Notes: generated by a model from the sequence alone, not told the origin. Counted from the first letter of the stretch, positions 7,542-16,032 are shown. The stretch is DNA of 26,498 nt from Methanomicrobiales archaeon (GCA_028678905.1 JAJRCO010000106.1:1-26498), one strand, 5' to 3'. Made by a program: numbers and translations.

Positions 7542-7685
7542 CTAGAGGGTGATGGAATGAGAGAGTTCAGGATGTTTCTGGATGAAGATGGATAGCTCTG
7601 TCTCCCAGGATTCTCCGTAATCCAGCTCCGAGCTGGAAATCTTCTTCATCAAATAACCAATATCGTCCGTTCCGGTCAGACGCAT
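7542..7685 (-). CDS. Possible small leaderless protein, 47 residues
   Basis: An open frame on the minus strand runs from the ATG at 7685 to the TAG at 7542-7544. The product begins MRLTGTDDIGYLMKK and continues with ELDYGESWETELSIFIQKHPEL. It is acidic and helical-looking, with no membrane segment or known motif. The minus-strand TATA-like GAATTTATAC at 7708-7717 is centred 27 bases upstream of the ATG, the distance expected for a leaderless transcript. The frame otherwise lies in a 359-base gap between the convergent prenyl operon and BON gene. I do not recognise a family. Support is codon-like composition plus promoter spacing only. Confidence 0.4.
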   Translation of the reverse strand: MRLTGTDDIGYLMKKISSSELDYGESWETELSIFIQKHPELSHSITL

Positions 7686-7707
7686 AGCAGACGTTACCCA
7701 TGAACTC

Positions 7708-7717
7708 GTATAAATTC
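7708..7717 (-). promoter_or_regulatory. TATA-like box for the small gene at 7542-7685
   Basis: Minus-strand GAATTTATAC is centred 27 bases upstream of the ATG at 7685, predicting transcription start at or within a few bases of that ATG. Confidence 0.35.
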
Positions 7718-7848
7718 ATCGATTTTACTTCTCAGGCCCTCTGCAAGCATGAAACTAAAGAGAATCAGACCCGGATAATCGTATGGATACCGATAATTTT
7801 CGGGATTAACCAGACTTTTTGGATCGAGCGAAAAACGGGAATTCAGGG

Positions 7849-7854
7849 AAAAAA
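7849..7854 (-). terminator. T tract after the BON-domain gene
   Basis: Six T residues on the minus strand begin three bases past the stop codon (7858-7860). A second run of five lies at 7831-7835. Confidence 0.5.
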
Positions 7855-7857
7855 GAC

Positions 7858-8541
7858 TCAGCAGACGGCTTCCGATTTGACCGGTCCTTTCCGGATTACC
7901 AGATCGTTTATCACGTTCAACACGCCACGGGTGAATTCCGCTGCATCCTGTGCGGTATCGAATGAGGCCAGGGAAGGGACCGAACCGGTTAGGATGACCA
8001 CCCCGTTCCGGACTTCGACATTGATATTTTTGATATCTGCGTAGACATTGCGTTCGATGGCGGCGATCACATCTTCGGCGATAGCCCGGTCTGAGACTTT
8101 CTCGGTCGGAACTACGGTGAGTTTGTTGATGACGTCAAGAACACCGTCTGCACCACAGGCAACCCTGCGTGCCTGGGTCTTCTTCCAGTACGAGGTGACT
8201 GATCCCTCAAGGGTCACGATACCTCCGCCTACCGCTACACGGATATCCTCCTTGCGAAGTCCTGGATTTGCGGTGATTAGATTCTGAATGGAAAACCGAG
8301 TCTCCTCATCGTTGGGAAATCCCGCGTACAGTACCGTCAGATTGTTATCCACCTCTGTCACCCCACGGACCCGCGAGACCGCCCTCTCCGCATTGTCTCT
8401 AGCCATGTAACTGGGAACACTGCCGGTGAGAACCGCCTTCCCCTTATCTACTTTAACCATGATTTTCGAGGCGTCGATCCGGTCATCCCAGTACAGTTCC
8501 TCCACCACCATTTTCTTGATCTCTTCGTCAGAGAGTACCAT
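7858..8541 (-). CDS. Triple BON-domain protein
   Basis: Protein of 227 residues built from three tandem BON domains at roughly 4-71, 79-143 and 150-216. Each has the family pattern of an N-terminal helix, then VxVxxGxVxLxGxV and a second helix leading to VxxVxNxLxV. Examples are GKAVLTGSVPS (34-44), GGIVTLEGSVTS (107-118) and GVVILTGSVPS (180-190). BON domains occur in OsmY and in proteins thought to bind phospholipid or stabilise membranes under stress. Here there is no signal peptide, so the protein is cytoplasmic or peripheral. A minus-strand GAGGAG lies just before the ATG and a TATA-like tract is at 8596-8609. A T tract follows at once. The domain assignment is firm; the role is inferred. 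Confidence 0.9.
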   Translation of the reverse strand: MVLSDEEIKKMVVEELYWDDRIDASKIMVKVDKGKAVLTGSVPSYMARDNAERAVSRVRGVTEVDNNLTVLYAGFPNDEETRFSIQNLITANPGLRKEDIRVAVGGGIVTLEGSVTSYWKKTQARRVACGADGVLDVINKLTVVPTEKVSDRAIAEDVIAAIERNVYADIKNINVEVRNGVVILTGSVPSLASFDTAQDAAEFTRGVLNVINDLVIRKGPVKSEAVC

Positions 8542-9000
8542 ATTCTATCTCCTCGTTCGAGGACTCCCCCGAATGAGCGACATACATCCTTCTGATTATA
8601 AATATATTTCTCCGAGTGAACCCAGAAAATCTAGGGCAATACATATAGGCGCAGTTGCGTGTGCCTAGGGGGACACTTTATATATTGATCCGCAGTGATT
8701 ACAGGAGGAAGAAAAATATCCCCATACCATCGATGGGCAATATGAGAAGATCGAAACCATAATGCTGGATCACTTTTCCCTTTCAAGGTCCATTCAGGCA
8801 CGACCACTCCAGCAATCACCAGTCAGATCAGATCCCCTCCGCTTGAATGATGGGACCATATTCACGATATAGTACAACGAAGTAATTAAAGCGGTCAATC
8901 GTTCTTCCGGAGCTGTTTTTCAGGTTCGGATTTTGCTTGAGACTCCGGAGGAGAGTCAAGATAGTGAACCCTATCCGGCAGTCAGAATACCGCGTAAGAT
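8542..9000. other. Intergenic stretch with promoter elements but no convincing gene
   Basis: The BON promoter is the AT-rich minus-strand tract at 8596-8609. On the plus strand TTATATATT (8678-8686) and an AGGAGG (8703-8708) look like signals, but the following frames hit stops within about 17 codons. Plus-strand frames after 8695 give short protein-like text (ISPYHRWAI, then SLFPFKVHSGTTTPAITSQ after a TGA), so a decayed gene is possible. I cannot identify it. Confidence 0.35.
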
Positions 9001-9007
9001 AAAAAAA
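9001..9007 (-). terminator. T tract after the PQQ-repeat gene
   Basis: Seven T residues on the minus strand begin three bases past the TAA stop (9011-9013) of the beta-propeller gene. Confidence 0.55.
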
Positions 9008-9010
9008 GGG

Positions 9011-10777
9011 TTAGTGTCTTCTCGCCAGTAGGATAAACACGGCTACAATGAGTCCTACGAATACCAGTACTACAGGTAGAGGTGTCGTGGGAGTTGTCGT
9101 GATGGTCACCGTTGAGGTGGTGGGGGGTGGGGTAGAACCTACCGTAAATGCCACCACATACCCGCCATTATTGTTCTCCTGGATCCCCCCTGTCGGCACC
9201 AGAAGGTATCCATTCCCGATGGAGGGCCCACCAATGCCAATTTGTGCACCGACATTGTATTGCCAGAGTACCTGACCCGTATCTGCGTCGAGTGCCATCA
9301 GCATTCCCGAGGAGAGCAGAGGGGTAAATACAGGCCCGCCGAAGTCGCTGTAGGTAAAGGGTTTACCCTGATCAGTAAGCTGCCCGGAGAATACGAGGCC
9401 GTTTGTAACAAGGGGTGATACGAAGGTGCCGTGATCGGTCTTGGTTTGCCAGACGATATTTCCCGTTTTCAGGTCAACTGCACTAATCGATCCGTTCGCA
9501 TAGCCGTTGGGGAATGCATCGAAAACAGGAACGCATCCACCCTCAGAGAGCAGTCCAGTCCCGTTAAGGACGGTGGGCTGCCGGTCATAATACCTGCATG
9601 CGGTGTTTGTCGCGGCCACATAGACATTCTTTCCATCCGTTGCGGTAAAGGCCTCTATCCCGGCTCCGGGTCCGGGCATGACCACATCGGTTCCATTGGG
9701 TGCGGGGTTCTGATTGGGATTCCTCAGCTGAGTTAAAATCACATTCCACAGAGGTGCCCCGGTGGCCGCGTCCATGGCCATCACGTCACCACGTTTGTCA
9801 TGACCGATAACCACCTTCTTTGGCCCCTGACCCAAGTTCACCGTCACCAGATTCGTTCCCCAGGAGCAATCCCAGTCATGCCCATCAGGTAACGCGGTTA
9901 CATTGGGTAGTGAGGTTCCCTGCTCGATGAACGGGGTTGCCCAGAGGATCTTTCCGTCTGTGATGTTCACCGCAACCACATGGTTGGAATATTTGTTTGG
10001 TCCTGGCGTTCGGGTTGCGGGTATGAAGTCTGGTGAAGGGTTACCGATGGGCAGATATACGACCCCGATGCTTGTGTCAATGGCTCCCCCGGTCCAGCTG
10101 GTGCAACCACCATTCTGGGAGGCGTTTGGACTGGTGGTCACCCAGTCGCCCACACAGAGCTGGGTCTGCCAGAGTTTCTGACCGGTCGCCATATCTACGC
10201 CCGTCACCGTGCCTTTCTGAGCGACTCCGAATGGCGGTTCATCGCCCAAGGCGGACCCCGCGACGATGATGTTGTTCCAGAAGATGGGTGGAGCGCTCTC
10301 CCGGTATGCAGGGCCTACGTCGATCCGCTCTGTCTCCCAGATCTTTGCCCCGGTCTGCGCATTCAGGGCGACAATCGTGCCGTTCGAGCCGGTAGGAGCG
10401 TAGATAACCCCATTGTTGTAGGTCATTCCGTGAGAGGAGGTAGCCCTGGGAAGGAGACCACCCGTGTAAGTTACGTTTGGATCGTACTTCCATTTGTTGA
10501 GCCCGGTCGCCAGATCAATGGCAAATACCTGAACGGCATTGTTCTGGATGTATGCCGTATTACCGATAATCAAAGGTGGATCCTCGACCGGATAATTCGT
10601 GTTAAAGATCCACGCTATTTTGAGATTCGCAACATTGGATTTTCCGATATCCGTCTGCGGGCTGTTTCGCGAGTACGACGGGTCGTAGGCCACCAGCGGC
10701 CAGTCCACTGCAGCTACCATTCCAGGTATTGCAATGGCCGCCAGGAGGACCATACATACTATCAACCTCATTCTCAT
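9011..10777 (-). CDS. Exported PQQ-repeat beta-propeller protein with C-terminal anchor
   Basis: Predicted surface protein of 588 residues. Residues 1-23 are a signal peptide (MRMRLIVCMVLLAAIAIPGM then VAA). The body carries at least seven PQQ-type propeller repeats of the form AxDxxTGxxxW: IDLATGLNKW, LNAQTGAKIW, VDMATGQKLW, VNITDGKILW, MDAATGAPLW, VDLKTGNIVW and LDADTGQVLW. A Thr/Pro-rich linker leads to a hydrophobic helix and a terminal RRH, the layout of archaeal cell-surface anchoring. The fold matches quinoprotein dehydrogenases. Methanogens are not known to make PQQ, so enzymatic use of PQQ is doubtful and a binding role is as likely. The ATG at 10777 follows GAGGTGA with a 5-base spacer; the in-frame start at 10915 would bury the signal peptide. 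T-rich TATA-like tracts lie at about 10873-10897. Confidence 0.88.
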   Translation of the reverse strand: MRMRLIVCMVLLAAIAIPGMVAAVDWPLVAYDPSYSRNSPQTDIGKSNVANLKIAWIFNTNYPVEDPPLIIGNTAYIQNNAVQVFAIDLATGLNKWKYDPNVTYTGGLLPRATSSHGMTYNNGVIYAPTGSNGTIVALNAQTGAKIWETERIDVGPAYRESAPPIFWNNIIVAGSALGDEPPFGVAQKGTVTGVDMATGQKLWQTQLCVGDWVTTSPNASQNGGCTSWTGGAIDTSIGVVYLPIGNPSPDFIPATRTPGPNKYSNHVVAVNITDGKILWATPFIEQGTSLPNVTALPDGHDWDCSWGTNLVTVNLGQGPKKVVIGHDKRGDVMAMDAATGAPLWNVILTQLRNPNQNPAPNGTDVVMPGPGAGIEAFTATDGKNVYVAATNTACRYYDRQPTVLNGTGLLSEGGCVPVFDAFPNGYANGSISAVDLKTGNIVWQTKTDHGTFVSPLVTNGLVFSGQLTDQGKPFTYSDFGGPVFTPLLSSGMLMALDADTGQVLWQYNVGAQIGIGGPSIGNGYLLVPTGGIQENNNGGYVVAFTVGSTPPPTTSTVTITTTPTTPLPVVLVFVGLIVAVFILLARRH

Positions 10778-11020
10778 TCTGCTCACCTCGGCCTCATCAG
10801 AACCGTTTTCATCTATAGCAATACAGAAGCCACTAAACCGATGAAGGTTTGAGCTGGCCGGTTGCAGTCCCTTTATTAAACTACTATAAAAAGGTAATCC
10901 CGGTATCCGGATCACTTAAGGATCACAGTGTGACAAACCCTTACTGTCTAGAACAAATCGTAAGCCAAAGAATAATAAAAAGAGAGGAGGGAATTAAGCA
11001 ATACAATCGGCAATCTCTGA

Positions 11021-13429
11021 CTATCTTTCGGGTACCTGGAATTCCTTTACCTTGGCCGCGATCTCCTGCAGGCGCTTATTGACCAGATAGTTTACGGTCC
11101 CTTCCGGGAAGCCACCATCCTTCTGTCTCTCTCCGGCCGGTACATCAGTTAGGATCTCGATTCCTTCGTCGATTGATTTCACCGGGTAAATGGTGAATTT
11201 CCCGTTTTTTGCCGCCTCGAGAATCTCTTCCTTCAACATCAGGTTCTGGACATTGCTTGCCGGGATCAGCGCACCCTGCTCCCCGGTCAGTCCCTTCGCC
11301 TTGCACACCTCGAAGAATCCCTCCAGCTTTTCGTTGACTCCCCCGATCGCCTGGACCTCTCCTTTCTGGTCTACCGATCCGGTGATGGCAAACGATTGTT
11401 TGATGGGTAGCCCGGACAGCGCAGAGAGGATAGCATACAACTCTGTGCTCGAAGCACTGTCCCCATCCACCCCCCCGTAACTCTGCTCGAACACCAGCTT
11501 GGTGGTGAGGGTAAGGGGCTTATCCTCAGCGTATTTGTTGATGAGGTACCCGGAGAGGATCAGAACTCCCTTGGTGTGGATAGGTCCACCCATGTTGGCC
11601 TCCCGCTCGATATCGATGACCCCCTCACGTCCGACCCCGATACTCGCGGTGACCCGAGATGGTCTGCCAAATGCGAAGTCCCCGAGCTGCATCACCGAGA
11701 GACCGTTGATCTGGCCAGGCTTTGCACCCGTTGTGTCGATGATATAGATTCCTCTCTCAATAAACTCCTGGATCTTTTTCTGGATTAAGTTGGATCGGTA
11801 AATCTTTGCCTCAATTGCCTGGTTGATGTGTTTTGCGGTGGTATATTCCGATTTTTCCTGGATGGAGTAGAAATTGGCCTCTTTGATCAGGTCGGAAATC
11901 ACCGCAAACCGGGTGGAAAGCTTCTCCTGGTCTGCGGCCAGTCGGGACCCGTATTCCACTACCTTGGCTACCGCGGTGTTGTCCAGGTGCTTTAGTTTGA
12001 ATCGATCGCACAGCGTGCAGATGAACAGGGAATATTTCTCTGCATTCTTTTCATCGCGGTCCATGGTGGTGTCGAAATCGGCTTTCACTTTGAAGAGCTC
12101 GGAGAAATCCGTATCATACATATAGAGTAGTTGGTTCAGTTGAGGTGTCCCGATGATGACCACCTTAGTGCTGAGGGGTATTGGTTTGGGCTTCAGGCCC
12201 CTTGCCGAAATAAAACCCAGTCGCTCACCGGGTTCCTCGATGGCCACCTCCTCCGTCTTTAGGGCGGTCTTCAGTCCGTCATAGGCGAAGGGATACCTCA
12301 GCAGGTCTTCCACCGGTACTACCAGATAGCCACCGTTCGCTTTATGGATCGACCCGGAACGTATCATCGTGAAGTCCGTGGTCATCACCCCGAACTGGAC
12401 CTCTTTTTCCACTTTCCCAAACAGATTCTGGTAGGTTGGGGTCTGTTCAAATATCACCGGCGCACCGTCTGGACCACCGTTGTCAACTACCACGTTCACG
12501 TCATATTTCCTGAATACCACGTCGCGCATGAACCATTGCTGGAGTTGGGGAGGGATCTGTTCCTGTTGCGGTTGTTGCTGGGCCAGACCCAGAAAGATCC
12601 CCAGATTGTTCACGATATCTTCCTGAACTGCGTCGAGATAAGATTCCACCTCCTCATTACCACGGTATTTTTCCTTCAGGCCGGCGACCAGATGCCCGAT
12701 CGCGTACAGGGAGACATCACGGTTCAGATTCTTGATCGACTCTGCCTCCTTCCCGTCCAACTCCCTTAACCTGCGAAAGGCGTTGCGCAGATCGGAATCA
12801 AGTTTCTTTCGCCTATCTTGGATCTCTTCCCGCTCCTGCTCTGATAAAGCAGTAAAGGCCTCTTCGGAAAGAGGCTGTCCGTTCACTACCGGAATTATCA
12901 CCAGCCCGGTCGGGCCCATCTGAATGACAAATCCCTGTTTTTCGGCACTCTCGTTGATCTGCTGGATGATCTTCGCTTTCTCTTTCTCGATGGTCTCCAG
13001 AGCCCCCTGTCTTTTGGAAACGTAATCCTCGCTCTCAAAGGCTTTGGGAAGAGCTCGTCTCGCTTCGTCTATGAAAGCGGACATATCGTGTTTGAACTCA
13101 GTACCTTTCCCGGAAGGGAGTTCGATCGCGATGGGTTCATACTGGTTGTTGAAATTGTTCACATATATCCAGTCACTCGCTTGGGGTTTGGTGCGGGCCA
13201 GCTCGTCAAGGAATTTCCTGACCGCGGTCTTTCTCCCCGTTCCCGGAACCCCGGCCACGTAGATATTGAAGCCCTTTTCTTGGATATCGAGCCCGAAGTG
13301 CAGGGCTTTCTGAGCCCGTTCCTGCCCAATAATTTCATCTGTGGGTTTCAATTTGTCCGTGCTGGGACACCCTACCCTCTCCGTGTCGTACACATTTCTG
13401 TACTTCTCAACCGGCAATGGTTTGATCAT
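11021..13429 (-). CDS. Lon-family ATP-dependent protease (AAA plus S16)
   Basis: Protein of 802 residues combining an ATPase and a Lon (S16) protease domain. The Walker A motif is GVPGTGRKT at 60-68. A helical insertion covers roughly 100-310 and includes a Gln-rich stretch near 284-299. ANGGYLVVPVEDLL at 364-377 resembles the Walker B region of this subfamily. The protease domain (about 570-770) has the catalytic Ser658 in GDSASST and Lys701 in GGVNEKLEGF, the Ser-Lys dyad of Lon. No membrane helices are visible, unlike typical archaeal LonB, so this is the soluble Lon-like type (COG1067/AAA_32). GGTGA precedes the ATG by six bases. It likely degrades misfolded or regulatory proteins; targets are unknown. 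Confidence 0.93.
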   Translation of the reverse strand: MIKPLPVEKYRNVYDTERVGCPSTDKLKPTDEIIGQERAQKALHFGLDIQEKGFNIYVAGVPGTGRKTAVRKFLDELARTKPQASDWIYVNNFNNQYEPIAIELPSGKGTEFKHDMSAFIDEARRALPKAFESEDYVSKRQGALETIEKEKAKIIQQINESAEKQGFVIQMGPTGLVIIPVVNGQPLSEEAFTALSEQEREEIQDRRKKLDSDLRNAFRRLRELDGKEAESIKNLNRDVSLYAIGHLVAGLKEKYRGNEEVESYLDAVQEDIVNNLGIFLGLAQQQPQQEQIPPQLQQWFMRDVVFRKYDVNVVVDNGGPDGAPVIFEQTPTYQNLFGKVEKEVQFGVMTTDFTMIRSGSIHKANGGYLVVPVEDLLRYPFAYDGLKTALKTEEVAIEEPGERLGFISARGLKPKPIPLSTKVVIIGTPQLNQLLYMYDTDFSELFKVKADFDTTMDRDEKNAEKYSLFICTLCDRFKLKHLDNTAVAKVVEYGSRLAADQEKLSTRFAVISDLIKEANFYSIQEKSEYTTAKHINQAIEAKIYRSNLIQKKIQEFIERGIYIIDTTGAKPGQINGLSVMQLGDFAFGRPSRVTASIGVGREGVIDIEREANMGGPIHTKGVLILSGYLINKYAEDKPLTLTTKLVFEQSYGGVDGDSASSTELYAILSALSGLPIKQSFAITGSVDQKGEVQAIGGVNEKLEGFFEVCKAKGLTGEQGALIPASNVQNLMLKEEILEAAKNGKFTIYPVKSIDEGIEILTDVPAGERQKDGGFPEGTVNYLVNKRLQEIAAKVKEFQVPER

Positions 13430-13548
13430 TGATTTTCACCAAGTCTCGTTCGCTGTAGGATACTTCCATTTAGAAAAAGGTATCTCTCAGTGCGGAACCT
13501 GCGGTCGCGGGGTGCATTCAAAAAGTATTCCCCAAGCACAGATCCAGT

Positions 13549-13925
13549 ATGCCATTTCTCTGCGCCAGTGCGGTACGTGCTGCATGTATATGGAGGACTA
13601 CCTCTTGATCGATGGGAGACCAGCCTTTCGTATACGCCTGCAGTTCTGTATCCACCCCCTTTACGGCTGCCGTTTTCTTTGTCCTCAGATGGGCAGTTTG
13701 TCTGCACCATTCATGCGACCAGCCCCGACCAGTGCAAGGCCTACCGGTGTTTCTCTCTGACGAAGGCAGACGGTGGGATACGTAACCGGCACCTCATCTG
13801 CACACCGACGACCTCGCCCTAAGCCGTGCCCGGGGAGGGGGAGAGGGGCTGTTCAATCTAGCGGTGCCAGGGTGGAGGAAAGGATCATTCGATTTCTTGT
13901 GGAAAAAGGATACCGAGTAGTCTAG
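13549..13925 (+). pseudogene. YkgJ-type cysteine-cluster protein, frameshifted
   Basis: Three frames together spell a YkgJ-like (zinc or iron-chelating) protein. The ATG at 13549 gives MPF, after which a shift is needed to reach LRQCGTCCMYMEDYLLID (the CxxCC motif). After GCRFL, near 13680, another shift gives SSDGQFVCTIHATSPDQC and KAYRCF, the second cysteine block. Near 13790 the frame changes again to LHTDDLALSRA and then ends as VEERIIRFLVEKGYRVV with a stop at 13923-13925. The middle is also shorter than usual for the family. The remaining open frames of 110 to 140 codons should not be annotated as intact proteins. It was probably a small metal-binding protein of about 130-150 residues. 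Confidence 0.75.
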
Positions 13926-13967
13926 GAAGATGGATAGCCATACCGGTACTTTCACAAGCTGCCATTG

Positions 13968-13974
13968 AAAAAAA
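13968..13974 (-). terminator. T tract after the DUF2121 gene
   Basis: Seven T residues on the minus strand start directly after the TGA stop codon (13975-13977). Confidence 0.5.
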
Positions 13975-14559
13975 TCACCGGGCGGCCTTCCGGTCCTGTT
14001 CGATGAGGGTGTCGATATCTACCGTGGCAATGGTCCGGACCAGCGTATATTCCTTACTCACCGATGCGGTCCTGCGGGATATTGTCTTCATGATCTCGTG
14101 GATGAGCAGAATCGCCTCAGCAAAGCCGCCTCCTTTCCAGCGCCTGGTGATGCAATCCTGTGCGATCTGCTGGGTGATCTCATTACCCAGCACCACAAAT
14201 CTGCTTGCTTCACCCTGCTGGAGGAGAGTAATTTTATGCCCTTCCACTTCGACAAGTACGAACCGTCCGGTGGTGATATACAACCTGCGCTTGCGGAGGA
14301 TTCCCCGTTCAAAATCGGATATCTCCCCAATCAGAACATCCTCCCTCTCCCGGACTTTCTTTTTCGTATCCCGGATGCCCAGCTGCACGCCAAGCTCACG
14401 TGCCCGTCCCAGCATCGCTTCATCCGAGACGATTCGCCCGGAGTACAGTTCTTCTTCGAACTGGTCTGATTCCGGTGAATTTCCTTGGAGAATGATCTCC
14501 CTCATATCACCGGCGACGACCGATCCTCTTTTTCCGATAAACGCGATTACGATGCTCAT
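13975..14559 (-). CDS. DUF2121 protein, methanogen-specific
   Basis: Protein of 194 residues beginning MSIVIAFIGKRGSVVAGDMR, the characteristic N-terminus of DUF2121, a family known mainly from methanogens with no proven function. The pattern of a strand, a Gly-rich turn and AGD resembles the start of proteasome-like Ntn folds, but no catalytic Thr/Ser/Cys at residue 1 or 2 is established, so this is only a remark. Further family-like segments are EEELYSGRIVSDEAMLGRARELGV and EREDVLIGEIS. The ATG at 14559 is preceded by GAGGAT at a good spacing; an in-frame start at 14643 would add 28 residues and lacks support. The next gene upstream on the same strand ends 173 bases away. Confidence 0.85.
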   Translation of the reverse strand: MSIVIAFIGKRGSVVAGDMREIILQGNSPESDQFEEELYSGRIVSDEAMLGRARELGVQLGIRDTKKKVREREDVLIGEISDFERGILRKRRLYITTGRFVLVEVEGHKITLLQQGEASRFVVLGNEITQQIAQDCITRRWKGGGFAEAILLIHEIMKTISRRTASVSKEYTLVRTIATVDIDTLIEQDRKAAR

Positions 14560-14721
14560 GTGGCCATCCTCAATCTCGTATGGTTCGGCAATGCAGGGTG
14601 CCATTTCCAAAATTCTTACTATTGCCGTTGCAGGCGATTTCATGGAACCTCAGAAAAAAACTCATAGCAATCCCTTTTTTCCATTATCAACCCCTGCATG
14701 TAAAGGGCGACCGAGAAAGAG

Positions 14722-14727
14722 AAAAAA
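14722..14727 (-). terminator. T tract after the small winged-helix gene
   Basis: Six T residues on the minus strand lie five bases past the TGA stop (14733-14735). Confidence 0.45.
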
Positions 14728-14732
14728 TTAGA

Positions 14733-15020
14733 TCAGAATCTCCAGATGTAGTAATCCTCGACCTTACCTTCCTTCTGAATGCTTTTACGGGTGACTTTGC
14801 CTTCGTTGATCAGGGCATCCAGACCGGCATTGATAGGGAGAAAATTGATCGCATACTGGAGCATGATCATGGGGGTACTGGCGGGCTTCCCGTATATCTC
14901 GTCGATGATCTCCCCGACGGTAAATGCCTTGTCCGGGTTGTTCTGGAGCAATTCCTCTACCATCGAAGTGATGGTCCTGGAAGTCCTGCCTTTTTCAAAT
15001 TCGTCTTTCGAGATCGGCAT
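14733..15020 (-). CDS. Small winged-helix-like protein
   Basis: Protein of 95 residues starting MPISKDEFEKGRTSRTITSM. The region FTVGEIIDEIYGKP followed by INAGLDALINEGKVTRKSI and a final YYIWRF reads like a winged helix: helix, recognition segment, then a beta hairpin with aromatic residues. It could be a DNA-binding regulator or an adaptor domain; I do not recognise a named family. The start at 15020 is chosen because the minus-strand TATA box at 15046-15058 lies about 30 bases upstream, implying a nearly leaderless mRNA. An ATG at 15071 lies upstream of that TATA box. A T tract follows the stop. Confidence 0.75.
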   Translation of the reverse strand: MPISKDEFEKGRTSRTITSMVEELLQNNPDKAFTVGEIIDEIYGKPASTPMIMLQYAINFLPINAGLDALINEGKVTRKSIQKEGKVEDYYIWRF

Positions 15021-15045
15021 ATTATCTCTTTCATCTGAGTATCGG

Positions 15046-15058
15046 TATTTTATAAAAG
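15046..15058 (-). promoter_or_regulatory. TATA box for the small winged-helix gene
   Basis: Minus-strand CTTTTATAAAATA is a near-consensus archaeal TATA element centred 32 bases before the ATG at 15020. It excludes the longer start at 15071 if it is used. Confidence 0.6.
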
Positions 15059-15174
15059 GTTTTTCCCGCATTCTTCAATATGGAGAAAAAATATGCATCG
15101 TTGCTCCTTCAGATCGATCTGACCGGTCGGCTTTATTGGGTAATGTCCGGGCTTATCGCGGAAGCAATCTCTTT

Positions 15175-15870
15175 TCACCGCGATCTCGATCGGATCTGCG
15201 GCTCGAGCAGCTGCCAGATCCATGCGGTGAATTCTCGGATATTCTTGGTCTGGATGAACACCTTTCCCGGCCCGGTGATCTCGGTGACGAGTCCTTCGCC
15301 ACCTAGGATCGTCTCTTTCAGGCCTCCAAATTTGTGCACCGAATACTGGCAGGTGTCAGAGAATGCAACCAGGTGGAAGTTGTCCACGGTCAGGGTCTCT
15401 CCCGGTCCTAGTTCGTGCCGGTCTATTGCGCCAAATGTGTTGATGTACAGTATGCCGCTTCCGCCCACCTTGATCATGAATATGCCCTGCCCGAACAGAC
15501 CCTTGGTGAATCCCTGCCACTCAATGTCCAGCTCTACTCCCGGAGTGGAAGCGATATAGGAGGCCTTCTGGATTATCATCCCTTCGTCCGGAGTGATTTC
15601 GAGTTCCTGGATATCTCCCACCGGTGCGGCGACAAATCCTGCCTCACCTTCTCCTCCAGACGCGGTAAAATCATTTACAAAAAAAGATTGTCCGCCAATC
15701 AAAGAAAGGCCGAGACTACCCAGGATCCCTCTCTCCCGCATGCGAGTGTGTACTTCCATGAACCGGTTCATATACGTCATGGAACCCGCTTCTGCCGTGA
15801 TCGTTTCGCCTGGTGAAAGGTGCACCACAAGCATCGCATAGGAAGGCTGGTACTTGATCTCACATCTCAT
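15175..15870 (-). CDS. AIM24 / TIGR00266 family protein
   Basis: Protein of 231 residues matching the AIM24-type family, a beta-rich fold related to the trp RNA-binding attenuation protein. Family features include an early GETITAEAGSMTYMN, GQSFFVNDFTASGGEGEAGF, and a late FSDTCQYSVHKFGGLKETILGGEGLV. The protein is soluble and probably oligomeric; its biochemical role is unknown. The ATG at 15870 is chosen because a GGAGTGAG lies 5-9 bases upstream; the ATG at 15879 overlaps that site. A minus-strand ATTTTTAATA at 15911-15920 is the likely TATA box. It is divergent from the membrane protein gene at 16061. Confidence 0.88.
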   Translation of the reverse strand: MRCEIKYQPSYAMLVVHLSPGETITAEAGSMTYMNRFMEVHTRMRERGILGSLGLSLIGGQSFFVNDFTASGGEGEAGFVAAPVGDIQELEITPDEGMIIQKASYIASTPGVELDIEWQGFTKGLFGQGIFMIKVGGSGILYINTFGAIDRHELGPGETLTVDNFHLVAFSDTCQYSVHKFGGLKETILGGEGLVTEITGPGKVFIQTKNIREFTAWIWQLLEPQIRSRSR

Positions 15871-15910
15871 GGAACTCACTCCAGTGTAGGTGAATGTGTA
15901 GGAGAACGAA

Positions 15911-15920
15911 TATTAAAAAT
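15911..15920 (-). promoter_or_regulatory. TATA box for the AIM24 gene
   Basis: Minus-strand ATTTTTAATA is centred 45 bases before the ATG at 15870, leaving a leader of about 20 bases that contains the Shine-Dalgarno sequence. Confidence 0.45.
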
Positions 15921-16023
15921 GAGAGGTCTCCTTGCCGGCGTCCTCGGAATGAAATTCCCGGTAATATTGGGTCATCTCCGGAACGCAATTAATAGACCGA
16001 TTATAACGGTGAGAGGATAACGC

Positions 16024-16032
16024 AAAATAGAT
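16024..16032 (+). promoter_or_regulatory. TATA-like box for the membrane protein gene
   Basis: AAAATAGAT and its AT-rich surround are centred about 33 bases upstream of the ATG at 16061. No clear Shine-Dalgarno sequence is present, consistent with a very short leader. Confidence 0.4.

Noticed and set aside
7621..7637. Palindrome TCCAGCT-CCG-AGCTGGA as a terminator of the prenyl operon
   Set aside because: It is 120 bases past the stop, lacks a T tract on the plus strand and falls inside the candidate small gene, where it may be chance.
8695..8840. Plus-strand text resembling protein after a TATA box and AGGAGG
   Set aside because: It is broken by a TGA after 17 codons, the ribosome site would lie at or before the transcription start, and no family was recognised.
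10778..10915. 46-residue N-terminal extension of the PQQ-repeat protein
   Set aside because: It would place polar sequence ahead of a clear signal peptide, and the Shine-Dalgarno sequence sits next to the internal ATG.
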